Assembly: GCF_030936135.1 (NCBI RefSeq) | Contig: NC_082598.1 | Coordinates: 10,606,687-10,670,686, forward strand | Reading direction: 5' to 3' | Length of the DNA: 64,000 bases | From: Gavia stellata | Lineage: Eukaryota > Chordata > Aves > Gaviiformes > Gaviidae | In this document: positions 1 through 10,900 of the stretch, piece by piece | Position numbering within the stretch: the first letter of the stretch is position 1 | Layout: every line of letters begins with the position of its first letter | Position numbers and translations under genes: made by a program | Notes under the pieces: generated by a model | What the model was told of the DNA's origin: nothing | What the model saw: only the letters and a program-made list of their open reading frames with translations | The model's database searches: none

Positions 1-1865
1 GGTTTGTAATAGCAGTAAAATAACTTTTTTTTGCTCATCACTACAATTAAGTTGTGTACTTATAATGAATGAACTTACTTTGTTATAGTGACATTTTTGG
101 GGTTCAGTAACACAGCCCTGGTATTGTCCTGCCCCTTTATAACTAGATACTGAAACAATTCCTAAATGTTCGGAACTCATCTTGGATGGTATTGCTGTCC
201 ACTATATGAGGACTTCCATTTCCTTGTATTTTGTTACTGTCAGACCAATTGCTGTTTATCTCTGAAACAGCCACCACTGAGTTTATGGTAGTAATTTTGT
301 TCCCAGAAATCATAGTTTTACATTAGTGACCCGTTTCCCTGTTTTAGTTTCACCAGCTGAAATTGTGGCCTAGACAAAGAAGTCTATGAATCTCTCTCCA
401 TATTATATTTTATTATATTATAATATGCTGTGATAGTTGCAGAAATTTTTTGGGCCTTTGGAACTGCATGTTAACCTTTTTGAAATGACCTCTCAGTTAA
501 TTTTCCAGTCTCCGAATTTCAGATCTTCTTGTCACCAATCTGCCAGCAGGAGAGCATTGAATGCATTGGGGTTTTTTCACTTTATTTCTTTTAAAGTGTA
601 AATATGCACTGGTATCTTGTTAATACTTAACTTGTTCTGGATTATTTTGCTACTTACAACTGATGGCCATATGGAACATGGGAGTTAGCATTATGTCATG
701 GGAAAGTCTGTGTGCAGCGGTACTAGCAGGAATACTGATTTGTTCTAAAATAATTTGTATAGGATTGACAGAGCTTTTGCTTTTCCTGACTCAGCACTGT
801 AAAATAATAATCACTTGAAATGAGAAGTCTGGTGAAATTGCCAAGCAGTTTCTTGGTGTTTGAAACACAAATATTGTTTTATGAAAAACTTGAATGAAGC
901 AACTAAGAGGAGAGAAGTAAAACTTCAAACTTTTTACTTTCCTGATAACGAGAAGGGTAGTAAACTAGAAACAAGTACAGATGATGCAGGATCTTTATAC
1001 TTTCTGAAATACCAAGTATTAACAATACCTTGTGTTTGTATACTTGTGTGCGTGTATTTTTGTATAAATTGAATGTCCTTTTTCATTGTAAAGTAGAGGT
1101 CTTTCTGTATGCATGCTTTTCTTCATTTATCTTGGAACAAGAACCAGAATATTTTAGAAATAAATTTTGAGTCAGTTGTTGTGAATTCTTTACCACTGTA
1201 GGATATCTAATTTAAATAGATAATACTTAAATTTAAAGATCTTGTTTCTGTTCCCATCTTCTGCATGGAAAGAACTGGGAGGTATTTAGGATGCAACAAA
1301 AGGGATGTGTTTAAGTACTCTGGATTCTCAGTTTATGCACAGAAATATACTTTTATGCCCTTTTTGAGAGTATGGTCCTGACTAGATGCAAAAATTGAAT
1401 GTTGTGCAGTGTTTTACAGTAAGTTCTGTACGAAGATGATATTGTGGTGCAATATCAGTGCCTAGTGGCTAGTGACAGAAACCTGTAAATGACTGGTCAG
1501 GTACAGTAGACTTACGTAAATATGACCTCTGTGCTTCTCTTTCGTCACTTTTCTTCACAAACTGGAGTTGTCTGTTACCTGATCTGTGGAGTTTTACCAT
1601 GAACCAGTACTAAAAAGCAAAGGACCGTACCTGCTGTGGTACTTAAAAACTGAATTCTGAGAAATGTAAGGAAACAACTAGGAACCTGAGCACATATCTT
1701 GAAGTGGTGTTTATAAGCACAGCTTTATTTGATGGGTAGGGCTATAGCAATCAACACTATTTGCAGCCTGATGGCAGGTTCACCCAGCCTTTTTTTCAAA
1801 TACGAAAATGTGGTTAACTTTTCTCTGTTGTTCGTGTGACTGTATTCTGCTGCTTTCCTTTACAG
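1..1865 (+). other. ADD1 intron, window start
   Basis: AT-rich intronic sequence leading to the acceptor of exon 1866. No coding, repeat or RNA feature that I can support. Confidence 0.6.
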
Positions 1866-1955
1866 ATACGAGAGCAAAATTTACAAGATATTAAAACTGC
1901 GGGCCCTCAATCACAGGTTCTTTCTGGGGTAGTTGTGGACAGGAGTCTTGTACAG
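1866..1955 (+). CDS. ADD1: ADD1 exon, end of neck domain
   Basis: A 90-nt exon, phase 0 at both ends, with acceptor ttacag and donor CAG|GTGAGA. It codes for 30 residues starting [19 protein letters not shown] and ending DRSLVQ. Ending on SLVQ, it can join directly to GELVTASK (exon 11020) or first to the 31-residue insert DAPLSDC (exon 2812), which is the known ADD1 splicing choice. Confidence 0.95.
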
Positions 1956-4900
1956 GTGAGAATATAAAATGCCTAAAACTATTAGCTTAAAGTTAATCTA
2001 CGGTATCCTCTGCTTTCACCTAATATATCACTATAAAATTATTCTTTAATTGGCAGAGAGTAACTGTTTATAAGGTAAGTCTTTAGAGGTAACACCATTG
2101 TCTTTGCGAGAGTGCTCAGGGTCAGAAATTTAAGAGGCTTCAGCCGTGTAGCCCAAGCATGTCTGTGGAGGATGCTTCTTGGTTTTTTTGCTGAATGTAA
2201 TGCATGAAACTCAGCAGGCTTATTTATATGGGTTAGATTCTTGTTCCAAACTAGCTGGGCTTTGTGACAACCTTTTGTTTGTTTGTTTGTTTTCAAAGTT
2301 TATGTATGTTGAAGTACTAGTACTGGGCACAGCAGGCACACTATGGGGCAGTAGTGTTGCGTGTTAAATATGTTTTATCACGCTTCATAAGATTTTATTT
2401 GAAGAGCAGTTTGGGAAAAAAAGCTATTACACATCAATAAAACTTAAAAGCAGTATATCTGGATATACAAAAGACTTTATCGATGAATCATAGCTCAAAG
2501 TAAAGTAAGAATTAGAGCTATACAGTTATACTGTATAGCTGAATGACTTTAGACGTCTATATATCTGAGTGCTTTAACTGCCCCAGATAAGTATTTTCTG
2601 ATATACTTTAAAAAGTTTGGCAAGTCTTATCATGACCATAGCATTATTCATGTTGGGTGTCATTCTGTGTGCATGTCAATTCATTGTCATTTGCAATTTT
2701 ATCTACCAGTTACTGTTTCTTTGCATGTTTTTAGCAAGCATCATAATGCTTTTGGTTGATGTTTTAAAGCCTGGGCTCGGTTTGCTCTGTTTACTCAATT
2801 TACTGTTGCAGGATGCTCCCCTCTCAGACTGTACGGAATCTATTGAAGGGCTCGATCTCACAGAGCAGGCCTTTAGTCCCGCTAAATCTCTGTCTGTTAG
2901 AAAGGTACTGCCCTGTCATACTGCTCTAAATACTGTTGTTCACCCTTCATTTTTCCTCTTCCTTACCCTGACCTTTTCCCTCTGTTAGCTAATGATTTGG
3001 CTAGAAAAGAAAAAAAAAAAAAACGGATCTCCAAATTATGTATATGCAACTATACAAACAGTTACTTTACCCTGTAAAAGTATCTTTTAAGGTTTTTGAT
3101 CTTTTTCTTTGTAGAAGCTGGTGAGGAAACTACTTTTGATGTTAAGGTGCTGATCAGGTTCTGCATATACTGGGTTTCTTTGCGCATGCTGTTAGTGTTG
3201 AATTACTCTAATTTGAGATCCATTTTGAGTTAGCTTAAACTCAGCCTGATTACATCAGTGTAATTCTGAAGATATCCACATGTTCAGAGTGTGTCATGCT
3301 GACAAACACTGTCAACTTTTGATCCTACATTGCTAGATGTCTTGTTTCCTTAAAACTTCCCGTGGTTATCCATAAGAGTTGCTGAGTAATGCCCCACACT
3401 TCTAAAATTGATTGGCTTTCAGACATGTAATCATGCTTGTGCTTACGTGATATACTTTAAATACAGAATAAATTCAAGAGATGTGTGTATGGTTGGGATG
3501 GGCAGTCCTTTGAGGCTGAGTAAACAGGAACAGTTTGCACATCGGAAGAAATCTGTCCTTGCTGTCTTTCTCTCCCATGTTTTGAAGGAGTTTCTTAGAG
3601 GTGATCTGACATGGAAGCACAGTGTGTAAATAAGCGTCAGTGTCTCTTCTGCTCCAGTATTTTATCTAAAAGATTCTTAAGTCTTGGTTTAGGTCATGCC
3701 TAACATCTCGTTATCAGAATAGCTTTCCCATCAAAACCAGAATACTTTGAATTACATCATTACAGAATCAGAATCACAGAATCAGTACGGCTGGAAAAGA
3801 CCTGTAAGATCATCGAGTCCAACCTGAAAAAAAAAAAAAAACCAAAAAAACAGCAAAAAAAAAACCACAACACCAAAAAACCCACAAAAAAAAAAAAACA
3901 CAAAACCCACGCCACACAACAACAATAACAAGCCACAACCCACCCAACACCACACAGCACCATGTCCATCAAGCTACATGCCACAATGCCACATCCACAC
4001 GCTCCTTGAATACCTCCAGGGAGGGTGACTCTACCACCTCCCTGGGCAGCCTGTTCCAATGTTTCACCACTCTCTCAGTAAAGAAATTTTTCCTAATATC
4101 CAGCCTGAACCTCCCTTGTCGCAACTTGAGGCCATTTCCTCTAGTCCTGTCACTAGTCACTTGGGAGAAGAGACCAGCACCCACCTCTCTGCAACCCCCT
4201 TTCAGGTAGTTGTAGAGAGCGATAAGGTCTCCCCTCAGCCTCCTCTTCTCCAGGCTAAACAACTCCAGCTCCCTCAGCCGCTCCTCATAAGACTTGTGTT
4301 CCAGACCCCTCACCAGCTTCGTCGCCCTTCTCTGGACACGCTCCAGCACCTCAATGTCCTTCTTGTAGTGAGGGGCCCAAAACTGAACACAGTATTCGAG
4401 GTGCGGCCTCACCAGAGCCGAGTACAGAGGCATGATCACCTCCCTGCTCCTGCTGGCCACACCATTTCTGATACAAGCCAGGATGCCGTTGGCCTTCTTG
4501 GCCACCTGGGCACACTGCTGGCTCATATTCAGCCGGCTGTCGATCAACACCCCCAGGTCCTTTTCTGCAGGGGAACTTTCCAGCCACTCATCCCCAAGCC
4601 TGTAGCGTTGCCTGGGGTTGTTGTGGCCGAAGTGTAGAACCCGGCACTTGGCCTTATTGAACTTCATCCGGTTGGCCTCAGCCCATCGATCCAGCCTGTC
4701 CAGATCCCTCTGCAGAGCCTTCCTACCCTCAAGCAGATCAACACTCCCTCCCAACTTGGTGTCGTCTGCAAACTTGCTGAGGGAGCACTCTATCCCCTCA
4801 TCCAGATCATCAGTGAAGACATTAAACAAGACCGGTCCCAAAACTGAGCCCTGGGGGACTCCGCTTGTGACCGGCCGCCAGCTGGATTTCACCCCATTCA

Positions 4901-7900
4901 CCACAACCCTCTGGGCTCGGCCATCCAGCCAGTTTTTTACCCAGCAAAGAGTGTACCTGTCTAAACCACGGGCCGCCAGCTTCTCTAGGAGAATACTGTG
5001 GGGAACAGTGTCAAAGGCTTTGCTGAAGTCCAGGTAGACAACGTCAACAGCCTTCCCCTCATCCACTAGGCGGGTCACCTGGTCATAGAAGGAGATCAGG
5101 TTGGTCAAGCAGGACCTGCCTTTCATGAACCCGTGCTGGCTGGGCCTGATCCCTTGGTTATCCTGCACGTGTCCCGTGAGCGCCCTCAAGATGAGCCTCT
5201 CCATAACCTTCCCCGGCACCGAGGTCAGGCTGACAGGCCTGTAGTTCCCCGGATCCTCCTTCCGACCCTTCTTGTAGATGGGCGTCACACTGGCAAGCCT
5301 CCAGTCATCCGGGACCTCCCCCGTTGACCAGGACTGTTGATAAATGATGGAGAGCGGCTTGGCAAGCTCCTCCGCCAGCTCCCTCAGCACCCTTGGGTGG
5401 ATGCCATCAGGCCCCATAGACTTATGAGTGTCCAGGTGGCATAGCAGGTCGTTAACTGCTTCCTCCTGGATCATGGGGAGCCTATTTTGCCCTCCATCCC
5501 TGTCATCCAGCTCAGGGGGACGGATACCCTGAGGATACCCGGTGTGGCTGTTAAAGACTGAGGCAAAGAAGGCATTAAGTACCTCAGCCTTTTCCTCATC
5601 CTTCGTGACAATGTTCCCCGCCGCATCCAGTAGAGGATGGAGATCCTCCTTGGCCCTCTTTTTGTTGTTAATGTATTTATAGAAGCTTTTTTTGTTGTCC
5701 CTCACGACTGTGGCCAGATTGAGGTCTAGCTGGGCTTTCGCCTTCCTAATTCCCTCCCTGCATAACCTAACGAGGTCCTTGTATTCTTCTTCACTTGCCT
5801 GCCCCTTTTTCCAGAGGTGGTAAGTTCTCTTTTTTTCCCCAAGCCTCAGCATAAGCTCCTTGTTCAGCCAGGCCGGCCGTCTTCCCCGCCGGCTCTTCTT
5901 ACGGCACATGGGCACTGCCTGCTCCTGCGCCTTCAAGATTTCCTTCTTGTTGCAAATCTCATGACTTTATAACACTTTCTAGTGTAATGAGGCAGTTTGT
6001 ATTACAGATAGTTGTATCATACTGAGAATTTGATAATGATGTTTTTCAGATTAGTTTGGTTTATCCATATTCTGAAAGAAAAAATAATAAAACACTATTT
6101 CCAGATTTGAGGTGAAAAATAAAACAAAGCCAAATTCTTCCAGGCAGTGCATGCCTTTTATTCTCTGCTTAATAATACCTTCAAAGTGAAAAATTGTTTT
6201 TATGATAGTCATCCGTTGGTTATCACAACACAGGCAGTTTCTTTCATCAGTGATGTGCAAGATATCTTTCCAGCATTATTTTTGAATAATAGCATAATCT
6301 TTCTATAAAACTAGTCAAATATTTTACATCTATTTTTGTAGATGGCAGGGAGCCAACAAAAGGTCTATTGGTTGTATGATTTTGCCTAGCAGTATAATGT
6401 TAGGGTTTAGATATCCAAATGATGTGTTTCCTTTTCGTGGTGTCATGAGAGTGCTTTCCTCCTGAAATACTGTGTAAAATTAGATCACAATGTTAATTAC
6501 AGTAGGAGAGGCCTGTTTCATAATCTTTATTATCTTAATATGGATTGTGACCTGAATGCGTAATAATTTCCTGTTGGGGGGGGAAAAACCCCAACAACCA
6601 AAAAACAAACAAAAAAACCAAACCCAAAACCCAACCAAACTAAAACACAAAAAACCTGACAAACCAAGCAACAACAACAAAAAAACCCACCAGAGAAATT
6701 TTCTAGAAAGATTATGCCAAAAATCAGTTGTGTATTGTGGAACAAAGGAAGTATAAGCAATCTTATGATGTCCACATAAACCTCACATGAAACTTTGAAT
6801 GAAACTTTGAGGAGACTTGTACATCAAGGACTTAAGGACTTTTAGGTACAAGATAATTAAAAGCTCTCAGTTGACAAATTCTTTGACACTCAATTACAGT
6901 TAAAGTAAAAAGTTCCATCTGATTGCAGTAACGCTTGAAATGTATTATGTTTTCAGTTAACATTGAGATTTATATCAAATACTAATGCACACTATTTTGG
7001 ATGAAAAAAATTCTGTTTGTGTACAGTATGCATGTAATGCTTTGAGTCTTCTGTGCCTACGGCTGCAATAGTAAATACTCCATTTTGCCTTGTCACTTGC
7101 TTTGTCCGTGTTCTGAGAAGTCCTGGCCATGTTGCAACACAAGCTCCTTGTGCATCATGTAATTTTATTCATGTTATAGACCTGGTTAACCAAGCTTCTC
7201 CTGCAGTGTTGGCTGAATGAGAGGGTATGTTGGCTGTTCTTACCAATGACCATTCTGCAATCCGATTTAAAAAAAAATAAAATAAATTCACGTGAATTTT
7301 CAAGAATTTTATATAAAAGGGGAATCACCCATTTCATGTCTCTTTCTTTTGAATGGAAATTCAGGATTTCTTCTTCATGAAGAGCCTCTCAGTTCTGCCT
7401 CAGAGGTGGCACTGTGTTTTAGTGGCAACTTCTACATGAACAGTACTTTAAGAATCTTGTTTTTTTGGATAAAGGCACTGCATTAATGCCAGATTGTGTT
7501 AAGAGTGATTATTAACTTTAGATAATTATTATGAACCTACTGTCTGATTGAAAGAAAAATTGGCATGTGTAAGGTGCCAGTTTTGCTCTTATCTATCCCT
7601 GAGAACAAGGTGAAGTGCTTGCCTGTTAAATGGTGGTCACCTCATAGCAGTGTTGAATTTTTCTCTGAAAGCAAGATTTGGTGGAGAAGTTGAAAAATTA
7701 CTTGATAATCTAAAATTTCCTTGTATGATACGTGAGGTCCAAGTTTAGTATGAAGTTATATTGTGTATCATTAGCTATAAATGACTTTCCGTGTGGATCT
7801 TTGTGGGAGAGTATGCCCCTACAAAATGCTCAGGATTGAAATTCTGTTCTGTTCATGAATGTAATCTATCCATTATTTGTTACAGTGGAGAAAATGCTGT

Positions 7901-10900
7901 TGATATTCAGGTGCTTACACATGCAATCAAACTGCAGATAGTCATCAAAATAGTACTAGAATCATCATCAAACTAATACTAGTATCACCATAATCCAGAT
8001 GAAATCACTAGAACATTAGGTTTTTGCATGTCATCCTGTGTTGAAACAGAATGCCCGTCTTCTGTATGGGAATTTATTCCCTCTCTACAGGCTCTCTAAT
8101 ACTGGAAAAAACTCCAGACCAATTATCGTGTTCAGTTTTTCTGAATGTTCATAGGAATCTCCGAATGGCATGGACAGGTTGATAGCTCTGCAAAGTCTTG
8201 TCTATTTCAGTGTCACATTTAACAATCTAGAATATATCCTGTACCATCTTTTTAGTCCTTTGTACTTGTTTTCATTCTGTCTTGTGTTACACTCTTCATT
8301 TTGTGTTGTATATTTTTATTTGAATTCTTGGAAGGCTGCTCTGTGGCCTATCCTGTGAAGTAATGCATCTCTACTTCTTTGATTTGTACATGTTTTAGAG
8401 TAATCATGTTGCAGAACTTATTAACATACTACTATAATTTATTTTCCCCATAGAATCAGTCCCTCTACCCTTATAATTTTCATTAGTGGCCTTTGAACTG
8501 CTTCCATATTATTGATACTGAGCAGAACTGGATGTGTTAATCTGGAAACAGCTTTTAGCAGATCAGAAGTTTGCCTTTCTGGTCTCTTTTGTAATAATTC
8601 TGCTTTTACAGTCCAAAAACGCAAGTGCTTTTTCTTTGTAATACATAATCCACTTACTGTCGTTGCCTCTGATCTTGTTCAGTATTATTTCTCTTGGGTC
8701 AAAGATAGTCAGCTAGTACAAATACTCTTTGCATTGATTGTGGGTGTGGTTTTTGTGTGTGTTTGGGTTTGGTTTGTTGTTTGTTGTTGTTTTTTAATTT
8801 AGTAAATGTGATAAGCTTGATACGCTGCTTTTATTCCCAGTAGTTAACAAAGGTACTCTCTTAAGGAGGAAAACACATAATGCCAATGCACTAGTCATCT
8901 TGCTGCAAACTGCCTGTCTTGCTGTTTGTTATTATTAAATCATTAGGCATTCAGTAAAATTTTGTTTCATGTGAAAGTTGTTCTACCCAGTCATTTTGGA
9001 TTTAACTTGCAGACAAGGTTCAAAGGTTCTTAAACATTCCAGGGATACCAGTGTACACTGTATGTCTTGTTCCTCTGCTGACTTTTATAATCCTAGAAAA
9101 CTCTAGAAACTCTGCCTGAAATCAGTGCTTTACAAGCCCCTGCTACTTGTTGCTGAGTTTCAGTTAAAACTACAATATGTAGTTTGAAGGGTGGGCAACG
9201 ATAGAGAGGGAAACATAGAATTGCCATGGGCACCAATTTTCTGCCATCATTAAAAGCCAGGACCTGTAGTTTTGGGGGGGGTTACATTTTCTACGGAACA
9301 ATTAGAATTTGTACAAAGGTTGATGTTTTTGTGACTTTTTTATGCATCGTTCTGTAAGAAAAGCCATGACTATCGAATCGGAGGCTTTCTGGTATTAAGA
9401 CATCTGTTGCTTAATGGAAACAGTCGAGAAAAGGCTTTTGACATTCTACTGACATTCTGCATCTGAGACAAGACTTCCTCTTATTTTTATGGAGAAATAG
9501 AGGCAATCTATAATGTTTTAGAGATGTTTCTCTCCTGCAGTTCCTTTCAGGATCTTACAGTGGAGACTTGTTGTTATGCTCTTTATTCTTCAGTACTTCT
9601 GGTTGGTGTTTGCTTCCTGAAAGGCAGCATAGATTCTAACAACCAGCTGTTCTTACTTCCCTGGGTTGCTCTAGACCAGATTTCTGGAGATCTCTCATGG
9701 GGCTTTCAGAAATATCTAACTGCTCTTGTCCTCATTCCATCTGGTCATTCTTGTCTGTCACCTTTTTGGTGCTGACAACTTGTCCAAAGCAGCCTTTAGC
9801 ATCCAAAACAGTACTCTAATTTCATCTTCACTTTTACAGGAAAGATTTCATGCTTGTCCGTCAAGTATCGATGTGGAATGGAATGTTTTTCTCTTTGTTC
9901 GGGTGCTATTTATTTTTGAATTGTGCTTTCTAATGCTTTCTTTTAAATATTGGTACAAATAACATTTGAATATGAAGATGACTTGGGCCAATCAATAACC
10001 CATACTTATCTGGTAATGGAATTCAAATACCTCTTTTCAACAATGAAGACAATTCAAGTATCACAATGACACGAGGCACAGACCACACATCAGTCATTTC
10101 CGGACTAGTGTCAGTAGAGTTCTGTATATCCAATGAAAACCCCAAATGCTTAAACAAGTCACTTGAAAGATACAGCAGCTATCCAGGCAAGCATCTTTGT
10201 ATCAGAGACAATGAAAAGCCAGTGGCTTTAGTCTTTACTATATGATTAGAGTAGAAAAACTAAAAACCTTAGCATTAGAGAATCTCTGATGCAGCTGCAT
10301 TTGTCCATTGGAACTTACTGTACTTAGAATTGCTAATGTTTTACTTTTATCTCTATAACTTTTTATCTGGCTTGTAAGACAAATGTTATAGATGTAAATA
10401 TGCTAACTTGTATAGGATTACAGTTAACCTTAATTACTTAAAAATTGCTTGTAATAAACTGTTAATCTGGTGTATACAGAACACATACAAGATGGCTTTT
10501 TACTATAACATCTGTTAGATGTTAGGTAGGAGCTACTAGAAATGGCATTTTTCCAAAAAAAACCATAAACAAAAAAAACCCCAAAACAAACCACAAACAA
10601 AAATACCTATGAGCTGTGTCCTGTGAACTTCTACAGATATTCTGTGCCCAGATTGCCGTGCAGTTGGGCCTGGTATCCTGTTTCTTTTGTGGGGAGAAAA
10701 AGAAACTTGATACTTCTGTGACTTCAGATATAATTCAGCTAGGCTGTTTGGCTGCTGTTTGATTTACTGCTTAATGGTGGATATTCCCTGGTGGAAACAC
10801 TGATGTGTCTGTATGAGTAATTAATGAGACCTATTTTCTCCTTTATATTAACCTGCTGTCGATTAAATTTTTTTAAAAAAAAAATCTGTAATAGATTTTT

